Shown: positions 5,882-13,782, counted from the first letter of the stretch. The stretch is DNA of 13,943 nucleotides from Pseudomonadota bacterium (GCA_023434425.1 JAEYSS010000179.1:1-13943), one strand, 5' to 3'. Program-made: numbers and translations. Notes: a model not told the origin generated them from the letters alone.

Positions 5882-7279
5882 ATGCTGGGGCGTCGCCAGA
5901 TCACGTTTGTCATCCTCTTCGTCGTGCTGGGCGCGCTTGGCGTGGCGCTGTATGTGCAGAACGCGCTTACCTCGGTGGCGCGCGGCCTGCCGGTCACGCT
6001 GCTGGATCAGGAGCGCGACGCCGAAACCATGATCCGCGAGATCGCCAATCTCGCCTGGGCCATCGAGGCCTGGCAGCACGAGCCACAGGGCGACGGTCGC
6101 GACCGCGTCGTGGCGCATATGATTTCGACCCGCGCCCGCGCCGAAGCCCTGCGCGCCAATTACAACCTCGACAATATGGTGGGCGCGGCCGGCATGCATG
6201 CCGTGGCCAGCCCGGCGCTGCAGGATCTCGAACGCTGGCTGGAAGAGGGCGTGCCGGGCCAGCCGGTTGGATCGCCCGCGGTGCTTGCCCTGATGCAGGC
6301 GCGGGCGCGCGATGCCGAATTCCGCCTGATCGCGCTGCTGGACCAGTCGCGCAGCGCGGCGCGCGAGATGCTGTTGAACCAGGAACGCCGGCTCGACCGC
6401 TTCGCCGACGGCGTCGGCCTGCTCACCGCTTTCATCGCCATACTGGTGATCGGGCTGCTGGTGCTGCTGTTCCGCGAGCGCCGCGTGGTCGACCTGAAGG
6501 AGCAGGCCGAACTTTCCGCGCTGGCCGCCAAGCGTTCGGCCGAGGAAGCCAATCGCGCCAAGTCGGAATTCCTCGCCAATATGAGCCACGAACTGCGTAC
6601 GCCGCTCAACGCCATCATCGGCTTCTCGTCGATCATCCGCAACGAGATGCTGGGCAAGGTGAATATCCCGCGCTATCGCGAATATGCCGGCGATATCCAT
6701 GCCAGCGGCGAGCATCTGCTGGCCATCATCAACGACATTCTCGACCTCTCCAAGGTGGAGGCCGGCAAATACGAACTGGCCGAGCAGGATTTCGATGCCG
6801 ATGAAATCATGACGGCGGCCTTGCGCCTGGTGCGCGAGAAGGTGGAGCGCAGCGATATCGAACTGAAGGTCATACCGCCCAGCACGCTGGTGCAGCTGAG
6901 TGCCGACCGCCGTGCCCTGCTGCAGGTGCTGATCAACCTGCTGGCCAATGCGCTGAAATTCACCGAGCATGGCCGCATCCTGCTGTCGGGCGAACTGACC
7001 GACGGCGGCGGTTTTGTCTATACGGTGACCGATACCGGCATCGGCATGACCCCGGCGCAGATCAAAATCGCGCTGCAGCCCTTCGGCCAGATCCAGAACG
7101 CGCTGACCCGCGCGCAGTCAGGCACCGGGCTGGGACTTCCCTTGAGTGATCGCATGGTGCGCATGCATGGCGGCTGGCTGGAAATCCGGAGCACGCCGGG
7201 GCAGGGCACGAAGGTGAGCGTGCATCTGCCACCGTCGCGCGTGATCGGCGGTTTCAAGGCCGCGGCCAACGAGAAATAG
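5882..7279 (+). CDS. Membrane-bound sensor histidine kinase
   Basis: The 465-residue protein has one membrane span at about 8-27, a predicted periplasmic domain at about 28-175 rich in helix-forming residues, and a second span at about 176-198. A short charged helix (about 199-228) replaces a recognisable HAMP or PAS domain. The kinase core follows: H-box FLANMSHELRTPLNAIIGF (230-248) with phosphoacceptor His236, N-box LLQVLINLLANALKFT (346-361), G1 box VTDTGIGM (382-389), F-box LQPFGQI (398-404) and G2 box SGTGLGLPLS (413-422). There is no receiver domain and no response regulator within the window, so the partner is unknown. The ATG at 5882 lies 11 bases after the upstream stop and lacks a good ribosome binding site, suggesting coupling. 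Pairing with the binding protein suggests it senses that protein in its ligand-bound state, as in TorT/TorS-type systems. This is inference. Confidence 0.94.
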   Translation: MLGRRQITFVILFVVLGALGVALYVQNALTSVARGLPVTLLDQERDAETMIREIANLAWAIEAWQHEPQGDGRDRVVAHMISTRARAEALRANYNLDNMVGAAGMHAVASPALQDLERWLEEGVPGQPVGSPAVLALMQARARDAEFRLIALLDQSRSAAREMLLNQERRLDRFADGVGLLTAFIAILVIGLLVLLFRERRVVDLKEQAELSALAAKRSAEEANRAKSEFLANMSHELRTPLNAIIGFSSIIRNEMLGKVNIPRYREYAGDIHASGEHLLAIINDILDLSKVEAGKYELAEQDFDADEIMTAALRLVREKVERSDIELKVIPPSTLVQLSADRRALLQVLINLLANALKFTEHGRILLSGELTDGGGFVYTVTDTGIGMTPAQIKIALQPFGQIQNALTRAQSGTGLGLPLSDRMVRMHGGWLEIRSTPGQGTKVSVHLPPSRVIGGFKAAANEK

Positions 7280-7291
7280 GACGGGGCTTTA

Positions 7292-7960
7292 CTAGCCGCC
7301 CAACGTCACGATTGCCTCGGGCAGTTCCGAGAAATGGTCGATCAGCCGGTCGCCGCCCAGATCCTTCGGCGCGATCTGCGTGTAGCCGAAGCTGACCACC
7401 ACGCAGGGCAGGCCCGCCGCCCTGGCCGCATTCACGTCGTTGGCGGAATCGCCCACCATCGCCGCCCAGCTGAAATCCGAGCCGAGTCTGTCCAGCGTGC
7501 CGCGGATATGGCCGGGATCGGGTTTGCGCACCAGCAGGCTGTCGCCGCCGACCACGGCGCCGAAGAAGCCGGAGAGGCCGAGCTGGTCGAGCAGGCTGCG
7601 GCTCAACGCTTCCGGCTTGTTGGTGCAGACGGCCAGCGCGTAATCCTGTTCCGCCAGCGCGGCGAGGCAGGTGGCGACGCCGGGAAATGGCCGGCTGGTC
7701 TGCGCGATATGGCGGCCATAATAGATCATGAAATCGTTGAACGCGGCTTCGAAGGCATCCGGGGCGGGCATGCCGCCAGAGGTGCGGAAGCCTTTCTCGA
7801 TCAGGGCGCGGGCGCCGTCGCCCACCATGCTGCGCACCGCCTCCAGCCCGATGGCCGGTCGCCCGGCGCTGACCAGGGCGTGATCGGTGGCCGCGGCGAG
7901 ATCGGGCGCGGTATCCACCAGCGTGCCATCGAGATCGAACAGAATTGCCTTACGAGTCAT
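7292..7960 (-). CDS. gph: Phosphoglycolate phosphatase (HAD superfamily)
   Basis: This is a 222-residue HAD hydrolase with a small helical cap, the normal size for Gph, which dephosphorylates 2-phosphoglycolate arising from DNA repair or oxygenase side reactions. All four HAD motifs are intact: I, FDLDGTLVDT with nucleophile Asp9 and Asp11; II, VCTNK with Thr113; III, RKPDP with Lys146; IV, MVGDSANDV with Asp171 and Asp175. Substrate assignment within this superfamily is by overall similarity, so a different phosphomonoester is possible. The ATG at 7958-7960 has no clear ribosome binding site. It is divergent from glmU with 128 bases between them. Its stop is 12 bases from the kinase stop, with only a bulged GC hairpin between. 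Confidence 0.9.
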   Translation of the reverse strand: MTRKAILFDLDGTLVDTAPDLAAATDHALVSAGRPAIGLEAVRSMVGDGARALIEKGFRTSGGMPAPDAFEAAFNDFMIYYGRHIAQTSRPFPGVATCLAALAEQDYALAVCTNKPEALSRSLLDQLGLSGFFGAVVGGDSLLVRKPDPGHIRGTLDRLGSDFSWAAMVGDSANDVNAARAAGLPCVVVSFGYTQIAPKDLGGDRLIDHFSELPEAIVTLGG

Positions 7961-8003
7961 GGTGTTACAATTCGAAAGACCCTGAAACAGACGGAAAGAC
8001 GAT

Positions 8004-8033
8004 TTGATTTCCGTTACCCAAGGCGGCTATGAC
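8004..8033 (+). promoter_or_regulatory. Candidate glmU promoter
   Basis: TTGATT (8004-8009) and TATGAC (8028-8033) are 18 bases apart, each matching the consensus at four of six positions. Transcription would begin near 8040, giving a leader of about 50 bases. It is the best candidate I see in the 7961-8088 gap. No convincing gph promoter was found on the other strand. Confidence 0.35.
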
Positions 8034-8041
8034 ACTGTCCG

Positions 8042-8071
8042 CGCGCTGAAAAGCGGCGAATCGCATTTTTT
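8042..8071 (+). promoter_or_regulatory. Hairpin and T-tract in the glmU leader
   Basis: CGCT (8044-8047) and AGCG (8052-8055) close a GAAA tetraloop, with two further pairs possible across a bulge. A run of six T follows at 8066-8071. An alternative fold pairs GAAAAGCG with CGCATTTTTTC. It looks like a weak attenuator just before the glmU ribosome binding site, but the stem is short and separated from the T-run by ten bases. Confidence 0.25.
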
Positions 8072-8088
8072 CTACATGGAAGTGAAGC

Positions 8089-9438
8089 ATGGCGAAACGG
8101 CCAGTCGCAGTCATCATTCTGGCAGCAGGTCAGGGTACGCGCATGAAGTCGGCGCTGCCCAAGGTGCTGCACCCCGTGGCCGGACAGCCGATGCTGGGCC
8201 ATGTGCTGGATGCTGCCGCTGCCCTGAAGCCGGATCGCATCGTGGTTGTCACCGGCAAGGGCCAGGAGGCGGTCGCGGCCGCAGCCGCGCCGGCGAAGAT
8301 CGCGATCCAGCATCCGGCGCGCGGCACCGGTCATGCCGTGATGGCGGCGCTGCCGGCGCTGAAAGGTTTTAAGGGCGATGTCATCGTGCTGTTCGGCGAC
8401 ACGCCGCTGCTGACGGCCGGTCTGGTGAAGGCACTGCTGACGGCCCGGCGCGGCAAGGGTGACCCGGCCGCCGTGATCGTCGGCTTCCGTCCGGTCGATC
8501 CCGCCGCCTATGGCCGGCTGATCGTCGATGCCAAAGGCAAGCTGCTCAAGATCGTCGAATACAAGAATGCTTCCGAAGACGAGCGCGCGGTGCGGCTGTG
8601 CAATGCCGGGCTGGTGGCGTTCGATGGCGCGCGCCTGCCGGCTCTGCTGAAGAAGCTGAGCGATAAAAACGCGCAGGGTGAATTCCTGCTGACCGATACG
8701 GTGGAGCATGCCAACCGGCAGGGCTGGACCTGCCGCGTGGTGGAGGCCGATCCGGTCGAGGTGATGGGCATCAACAACCGCGCCGAGCTCAGCATCGCCG
8801 AAGCCGCGATGCAGCAGCGCCTGCGCGCCGCCGCCATGGCCGGCGGCGTCACGATGACGGCGCCGGAGACGGTGTATCTGCGCAGCGACACGACATTCGG
8901 TCGCGACGTCACCATCGAGCCTTTCGTGGTCTTCGGCCCGAAGGTGAGCGTGGGCGACAATGTGGTGATCCGCAGCCACAGCCATATCGAGGGCGCGACG
9001 ATTGCCCAGGGCGCGACCATCGGTCCTTACGCGCGCCTGCGGCCGGGCGCGAAGATCGCGACCGAGGCCCATATCGGCAATTTCGTCGAGATCAAGAATG
9101 CCAGCATCGAAGCAGGCGCCAAGGTCAATCACCTGACCTATATCGGCGATGCCCGCGTCGGGGCGAAGGCCAATATCGGCGCCGGCACCATCACCTGCAA
9201 TTACGACGGCTTCGACAAGTATCACACCGATATCGGCGCTGGCGCCTTCATCGGCTCGAATGCGGCGCTGGTGGCCCCGGTGAAGATCGGTGACGGCGCC
9301 ATGGTGGCGGCTGGCAGCGTGATCACCCGCGACGTGCCCGCTGATGCCCTGAGCGTCGCGCGCGGACGCCAGGAAGACAAGCCCGGCGTCGCCGCCGTGT
9401 TCCGCCGGCGCAAGGTCGCCGCCCGTAAAAAGAAGTAG
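8089..9438 (+). CDS. glmU: Bifunctional GlmU: glucosamine-1-phosphate acetyltransferase / GlcNAc-1-phosphate uridylyltransferase
   Basis: This cytoplasmic enzyme makes the last two steps to UDP-GlcNAc, the precursor of peptidoglycan and lipid A. The 449-residue protein has the N-terminal nucleotidyltransferase domain with ILAAGQGTRMKSALPKVLH (10-28). Arg18 and Lys25 fall at the same numbers as the catalytic residues of the E. coli enzyme. FGDTPLL (102-108) and VMGINNRAEL (225-234) belong to the same domain. The C-terminal left-handed beta-helix (about 255-420) is built of hexapeptide repeats. It holds the acetyltransferase His348 in KVNHLTYIGDA and the segment IGAGTITCNYDG (363-374). The tail is basic (RRRKVAARKKK). 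The start has GGAAG 8 to 12 bases upstream. glmS follows after 11 bases, so the UDP-GlcNAc genes form one operon. Confidence 0.98.
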   Translation: MAKRPVAVIILAAGQGTRMKSALPKVLHPVAGQPMLGHVLDAAAALKPDRIVVVTGKGQEAVAAAAAPAKIAIQHPARGTGHAVMAALPALKGFKGDVIVLFGDTPLLTAGLVKALLTARRGKGDPAAVIVGFRPVDPAAYGRLIVDAKGKLLKIVEYKNASEDERAVRLCNAGLVAFDGARLPALLKKLSDKNAQGEFLLTDTVEHANRQGWTCRVVEADPVEVMGINNRAELSIAEAAMQQRLRAAAMAGGVTMTAPETVYLRSDTTFGRDVTIEPFVVFGPKVSVGDNVVIRSHSHIEGATIAQGATIGPYARLRPGAKIATEAHIGNFVEIKNASIEAGAKVNHLTYIGDARVGAKANIGAGTITCNYDGFDKYHTDIGAGAFIGSNAALVAPVKIGDGAMVAAGSVITRDVPADALSVARGRQEDKPGVAAVFRRRKVAARKKK

Positions 9439-9449
9439 GAGTATCGCGT

Positions 9450-11276
9450 ATGTGTGGAATTGTCGGTGTTGTCGGCACGCGCGACGTGGTGCCTCTGCTG
9501 GTCGACGGCCTGAAGCGGCTGGAATATCGCGGTTATGATTCCGCCGGCGTCGCCACGCTGGTGAAAAACGGCACCATCGAGCGGCGCCGCGCCGAGGGCA
9601 AGATCGCCCGTCTGGAAGATCGCCTGAACGAACTGCCGCTGCAGGGCCTGATCGGCATCGCCCATACGCGCTGGGCCACGCATGGCGCGCCGAATGAGTC
9701 GAATGCGCATCCGCATGCCACCGACCGCGTCGCGCTGGTGCATAACGGCATCATCGAGAATTACCGCGAACTGGGCGAGGAGCTGATTGCCAAGGGTCAC
9801 AGCTTCCAGAGCCAGACCGATACCGAAGTGGCTTTGCGCCTGATCGACCAGTATCTGGCCGAAGGGCTGAAGCCGGAAGACGCCGTGAAGACGGCGCTGG
9901 GCCGCCTGCGCGGCGCCTTTGCGCTGGCCATCCTGTTTCATGGCGAAACCGACCTGCTGATCGGCGCCCGCCGCGGCGCCCCGCTGGCCGTCGGCTTCGG
10001 CAACGGCGAGATGTATCTCGGCTCCGACGCGCTGGCGCTGGCGCCGCTCACCGACAAGATCGCCTATCTGGACGAGGGCGACTGGGTGGTGCTGAGCCGC
10101 GAGGGCGCACGGTTCTTCGATGCCGAGAACAATCAGGTGCAGCGCGAAGTCCGCCCCACGGCGATCAGCGGCGCGATGATCGGCAAGGGCAATTACCGCC
10201 ATTACATGCTGAAGGAAATCTACGAGCAGCCGGCGGTGATGGGCGACACCATCAACACCGTGGTCAGCCCGACCGACCGCTGGGTGCATCTGCCCGACCT
10301 GGGCCTCGACCTGGCGAAGATCAGCCGCATCACCATCGTGGCCTGCGGCACCTCGTATTATTCCGGCCTGGTGGCGAAATACTGGCTCGAACGCTATGCC
10401 CGTATCGGCGTCGAGGTCGATGTGGCGTCTGAATTCCGCTATCGCGAAGCGCCGGTCGATCCCAACGGCCTGTCGATTTTCATCTCGCAGTCGGGCGAAA
10501 CCGCCGACACGCTGGCGGCCATGCGCTATGTCAAGACCAATGGCGGTCGCACGCTGGTGATCGTCAACGTGCCCGAAAGCAGCATGGCGCGCGAGGCCGA
10601 TGGCGTGCTGCCGACCAAGGCGGGCCCGGAGATCGGCGTCGCCTCGACCAAGGCCTTCACCTGCCAGCTGGTCACTCTCGCAGCCTTCAGCCTCGCCATG
10701 GCGCGGGCACGCAAGGCACTGAGCGAGGAAGAGAGCGCCCGGCTGATGGCGGCGCTGATGGAAGTGCCGGCGCAGGCCGCCGAGGTGCTGAACCATGACG
10801 AGGAACTGCTGGCGCTGGCCGAGAAGATCATGGATGCGCGCGACGTGCTGTATATCGGCCGCGGCCCATGTTTCCCGCTGGCGCTGGAAGGCGCGCTGAA
10901 GCTGAAGGAAATCTCCTACATCCATGCCGAAGGCTATGCCGCCGGCGAGCTGAAGCACGGTCCGATCGCGCTGATCGACGAGCAGGTTCCGGTGATCGTG
11001 ATTGCGCCGAGCGACGGGCTGTTCGAGAAAACCATCTCGAACATGCAGGAGGTGATGGCGCGCGGCGGCAAAGTGATCTTCATGTCGGACAAGGCCGGCC
11101 TGTCGCATGTCGACGAGCGCACCTTCGCCACCGTCGTCTTGCCGCAGGTCGAGCCCTTCGTGGCGCCGATCCTGTATGCCATTCCGGTGCAACTTCTGGC
11201 CTACCATGTCGCGGTGCTGAAGGGCACCGATGTTGACCAGCCGCGTAACCTGGCGAAATCCGTAACTGTTGAATGA
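9450..11276 (+). CDS. glmS: Glutamine-fructose-6-phosphate aminotransferase (isomerising)
   Basis: GlmS uses glutamine to turn fructose 6-phosphate into glucosamine 6-phosphate, the committed step of hexosamine synthesis. The 608-residue protein matches the family length. Cys2 becomes the N-terminal nucleophile after Met removal (MCGIVGVVG). The glutaminase domain also shows LEYRGYDSAG (24-33), RWATHGAPNESNAHPH (74-89) and VHNGIIENYRELGEE. Two SIS sugar-isomerase domains follow, with SQSGETADTLAAMRY in the first and GELKHGPIALID in the second. The terminal DVDQPRNLAKSVTVE contains the lysine thought to bind the substrate keto group. TAGGAG lies 8 bases before the ATG, immediately after glmU. 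I see no glmS ribozyme upstream, since only 11 bases separate it from glmU. Regulation presumably comes from the glmU promoter. Confidence 0.98.
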   Translation: MCGIVGVVGTRDVVPLLVDGLKRLEYRGYDSAGVATLVKNGTIERRRAEGKIARLEDRLNELPLQGLIGIAHTRWATHGAPNESNAHPHATDRVALVHNGIIENYRELGEELIAKGHSFQSQTDTEVALRLIDQYLAEGLKPEDAVKTALGRLRGAFALAILFHGETDLLIGARRGAPLAVGFGNGEMYLGSDALALAPLTDKIAYLDEGDWVVLSREGARFFDAENNQVQREVRPTAISGAMIGKGNYRHYMLKEIYEQPAVMGDTINTVVSPTDRWVHLPDLGLDLAKISRITIVACGTSYYSGLVAKYWLERYARIGVEVDVASEFRYREAPVDPNGLSIFISQSGETADTLAAMRYVKTNGGRTLVIVNVPESSMAREADGVLPTKAGPEIGVASTKAFTCQLVTLAAFSLAMARARKALSEEESARLMAALMEVPAQAAEVLNHDEELLALAEKIMDARDVLYIGRGPCFPLALEGALKLKEISYIHAEGYAAGELKHGPIALIDEQVPVIVIAPSDGLFEKTISNMQEVMARGGKVIFMSDKAGLSHVDERTFATVVLPQVEPFVAPILYAIPVQLLAYHVAVLKGTDVDQPRNLAKSVTVE

Positions 11277-11303
11277 TTCCTGGCGAGTAAGGAGAAATAA
11301 CTG

Positions 11304-11909
11304 ATGAGTACCGTCGAACGTGGGTTGATGCCGTTCCGTATCAGTATCTGCGGAGTGGCCGAACTGCACGAATTCGCCGGTGACGTCAGCCATATTCTCG
11401 GCATTCTCGATCCCGGCACGCCGCAGCCGGATGGCTATGTGCATCACCCGAAGGCGTTGCGCGACGAATTCCGCTTCTACGATATCGTGACGAAAGAGGG
11501 CAGCCGGGCCCTGCCGAGCGAGACCGATGTCGCCGCGATCCTGAAAGTGGGCGACAGGCTGGCGGCGCAGCCGGTGAGCCATCTGCTGGTCCATTGCTTT
11601 GCCGGCGTGTCGCGTTCTACGGCCTCGGCCGTCACGCTGATGGCACAGCGCAATCCTGGCCGGCCGGCCGATATCTTTGCCGCACTGGGCGATATCCGGC
11701 CCAGGGCCTGGCCCAACAGCGTGATGATCGCCCATGCCGACCGCATGCTCGGCCTGGGCGGAACGCTTGTCGAAGCCCTTCGGCTGCACCACATTGCAGT
11801 GGCCCATCGCTATCCCGAGGTTCGGACCCTGATCTCCAGCGTGGGTCGTCGGCATGAACTGCCGGCGGAATATGCTGCGGAAGGATCGATCCCCGATGAG
11901 CCAGTATGA
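11304..11909 (+). CDS. Predicted protein tyrosine phosphatase
   Basis: This 201-residue cytoplasmic protein has no signal peptide or membrane span. It carries the cysteine-phosphatase P-loop VHCFAGVSRSTASAV (96-110), matching HC-x5-R-S with Cys98 and Arg104. Upstream, RFYDIV (57-62) may supply the general-acid aspartate (Asp60). This resembles the small predicted tyrosine-phosphatase group annotated in alphaproteobacteria (COG5350-like), whose substrates are not established as far as I know. RPRAWPNSVMIAHADRMLG (132-150) looks like a conserved C-terminal substrate-pocket segment. The ATG has AAGGAG nine bases upstream and lies 27 bases after glmS. The 3' end overlaps gor by 14 bases. The position suggests co-expression with cell-wall precursor synthesis and redox metabolism. 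A phosphoinositide-like or nucleotide substrate cannot be ruled out. Confidence 0.82.
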   Translation: MSTVERGLMPFRISICGVAELHEFAGDVSHILGILDPGTPQPDGYVHHPKALRDEFRFYDIVTKEGSRALPSETDVAAILKVGDRLAAQPVSHLLVHCFAGVSRSTASAVTLMAQRNPGRPADIFAALGDIRPRAWPNSVMIAHADRMLGLGGTLVEALRLHHIAVAHRYPEVRTLISSVGRRHELPAEYAAEGSIPDEPV

Positions 11910-13254
11910 TTTTGACCTGTTCGTAATCGGCGGCGGTTCGGGCGGCGTACGCGCCGGGCGTATCTCGGGCGGTTATGGCGCCAGGGTCGCGGTGGCCGAG
12001 GAATACCGTTATGGCGGCACCTGTGTGATCCGCGGCTGCGTGCCGAAGAAGCTGCTGGTCTATGGCGCGCAGTTCGCGCACGATTTCGAGGATGCGGCTG
12101 GCTTCGGCTGGACGGTTGGTGAGCCGAAGTTCGACTGGCCGACCATGATCGCCAGCAAGGACAAGGAAATCGCGCGGCTCGAAGGCATCTACCGCAAGCT
12201 GTTCGAGAATGCCGGCGCGAAAACCTTCGACGGGCGCGCCACGCTGAAAGACGCCCATACCGTCCTGATCGGCGAGAAGACCGTCACCGCCGACAAGATC
12301 CTGATCGCCACCGGCGGCCATCCGGTGAAACCGGCCATTCCCGGCGCCGAACTGATGATCACCTCGAACGAGGCGTTCCATCTCAGGGAACAGCCGAAGC
12401 GCATCGTCATCGTCGGCGGCGGCTATATCGCGCTGGAATTTGCCGGCATCTTCAACGGTTTCGGGTCGAAGGTGACGGTGCTGTATCGCGGCGAGCAGAT
12501 CCTGCGTGGCTTCGATGACGATATCCGCAATCATCTGGCGGGCGAGCTGGTGAAATCCGGTATCGACCTGCGCTGCAAGACCGACCTGACGAAGATCGAA
12601 AAGCACAAGGATGGCGCGCTGCGGGTGTATCTGACCGATGGCAGCACGCTGGATGTGGATGCCGTGCTGGCCGCCACCGGCCGCAAGCCGAATACCGACG
12701 GGCTGGGCCTGGAAGCGATTGGCGTCCGGACCGATGCCGATGGCGCCGTGGTGGTGAACGAATATTCGCGCTCCAGCGTGGAGAATATCTACGCCGTGGG
12801 CGATGTCACCAACCGCATCAATCTGACGCCGGTGGCGATCCGCGAGGGCCATTGCTTCGCCGACACGGTGTTCGGCAACACGCCGCGCTCGCCCGACCAT
12901 GCCGATGTGCCGGCTGCCGTATTCAGCCAGCCGCCGGTCGGCACCATCGGCCTCAGCGAGAGTGATGCGCGCGCCAAATACGGCGAAGTCGATGTTTATC
13001 GTACCAGCTTCCGCCCGCTGAAGGCGACCGTCTCGGGCCGCGACGAACGGGTGATGATGAAGCTGGTGGTGGACGCGAAAACCGACCGCGTGGTCGGCGC
13101 GCATATGGTCGGTGAAGCTGCCGGCGAAATCATGCAAGGCATTGCCATCGCCATCAAGGCCGGGGCGACGAAGGCCGATTTCGACGCCACGGTCGGCATC
13201 CATCCGACGGCAGCGGAAGAGTTCGTCACCATGCGCGAGAAGGTGAAAGCTTGA
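11896..13254 (+). CDS. gor: Glutathione-disulfide reductase
   Basis: This FAD enzyme reduces oxidised glutathione with NADPH in the cytoplasm. The 452-residue protein shows the FAD dinucleotide fold FVIGGGSGGVRAGR (9-22) and the redox-active pair Cys43/Cys48 in GGTCVIRGCVPKK. The NADPH fold is VIVGGGYIALEFAGIF (171-186), followed by Arg198 and Arg204. Their numbers coincide with the two arginines that set NADPH preference in the E. coli enzyme. The second FAD motif is IYAVGDV (298-304), and the catalytic base pair is His436/Glu441 in HPTAAEEF. I chose ATG 11896 because the frame upstream to 11854 is unlike the family and AAGGA lies ten bases before it. It overlaps the phosphatase by 14 bases and cobU by 4, so it is read within the glmU-to-cobQ transcript. 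Glutathione also serves MaiA encoded upstream. Confidence 0.96.
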   Translation: MSQYDFDLFVIGGGSGGVRAGRISGGYGARVAVAEEYRYGGTCVIRGCVPKKLLVYGAQFAHDFEDAAGFGWTVGEPKFDWPTMIASKDKEIARLEGIYRKLFENAGAKTFDGRATLKDAHTVLIGEKTVTADKILIATGGHPVKPAIPGAELMITSNEAFHLREQPKRIVIVGGGYIALEFAGIFNGFGSKVTVLYRGEQILRGFDDDIRNHLAGELVKSGIDLRCKTDLTKIEKHKDGALRVYLTDGSTLDVDAVLAATGRKPNTDGLGLEAIGVRTDADGAVVVNEYSRSSVENIYAVGDVTNRINLTPVAIREGHCFADTVFGNTPRSPDHADVPAAVFSQPPVGTIGLSESDARAKYGEVDVYRTSFRPLKATVSGRDERVMMKLVVDAKTDRVVGAHMVGEAAGEIMQGIAIAIKAGATKADFDATVGIHPTAAEEFVTMREKVKA

Positions 13255-13778
13255 GTCAACCCCGCGGCGACGCCCGCATCACGCTGCTGCTGGGCGGCGC
13301 GCGATCGGGCAAGTCGCGCCTGGCGGAAGAGCTGGCCGAGACGCGGAACGGACGGCTCGCTTATATCGCCACGGCGGAAGCCTGGGATGACGAGATGAAG
13401 GCGCGTATCGCCGAGCACAAATCACGGCGCGGCCACCGCTGGCACAGTCTCGAGGCGCCGATTGCCGTGGCCGAAGTGCTGCGCGCGCTCCCGCCGGATA
13501 CCGGCGCGGTTCTGGTCGACTGCCTGACGCTCTGGCTCTCCAACCTGATGCATGCCGGTCGCGACGTTTCTGCCGAGACCGCCGGGCTGCTGGCCGCGCT
13601 GAATGCGGTGGAGTTTCCCGTGCTTCTCGTGTCCAACGAGGTTGGGCTCGGCATCGTGCCCGACAACAGGCTGGCACGCGATTTCCGCGATGCGCAGGGC
13701 CGGCTCAATCAGGCCGTGGCAGCAGTTGCCGATCATGCGATTTTTATGGCTGCGGGGCTGCCGCTCGTGCTGAAATAG
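13251..13778 (+). CDS. cobU: Adenosylcobinamide kinase / adenosylcobinamide-phosphate guanylyltransferase
   Basis: CobU (CobP) phosphorylates adenosylcobinamide and then transfers GMP to it, activating the corrin for nucleotide-loop attachment in late cobalamin synthesis. The 175-residue length is typical. Walker A is GGARSGKS (15-22). DDEMKARIAEHK (46-57) contains the conserved RIxxH histidine (His56), likely the guanylylated residue by alignment from memory. VDCLTLWLSNLM (89-100) and VSNEVGLGIVPDNRLARDF (127-145) are family signatures. The start must be TTG at 13251, since there is no ATG or GTG before the P-loop. It overlaps the gor stop in a TTGA junction and has AAGGTGA close upstream. 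cobQ begins 4 bases after the stop. No cobalamin riboswitch precedes it, as expected for a gene inside an operon. Confidence 0.96.
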   Translation: MSQPRGDARITLLLGGARSGKSRLAEELAETRNGRLAYIATAEAWDDEMKARIAEHKSRRGHRWHSLEAPIAVAEVLRALPPDTGAVLVDCLTLWLSNLMHAGRDVSAETAGLLAALNAVEFPVLLVSNEVGLGIVPDNRLARDFRDAQGRLNQAVAAVADHAIFMAAGLPLVLK

Positions 13779-13782
13779 CACG

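Noticed and set aside
7283..7301. Hairpin between the convergent kinase and gph genes as a bidirectional terminator
   Set aside because: The stem (GGGGCT with AGCCGCCC) is short and bulged, and no T-run follows on either strand.
9439..9449. glmS ribozyme or GlmZ-type leader before glmS
   Set aside because: Only 11 bases separate glmU and glmS, which leaves no room for a structured leader.
9222..11855. Very long open frame (about 877 codons) on the minus strand opposite glmS and parts of its neighbours
   Set aside because: The translation is His/Gln/Arg/Ala-rich low-quality sequence with no recognisable domain, and it lies antisense to clearly real genes. Such frames are expected where codon third positions are GC-rich.
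11632..13203. 523-codon minus-strand frame opposite gor
   Set aside because: It is a shadow of gor, low-complexity and His-rich, with no start signal.
13200..13260. Cobalamin riboswitch for cobU-cobQ
   Set aside because: The region is gor coding sequence with a start-stop overlap, and no B12-box-like element was seen.
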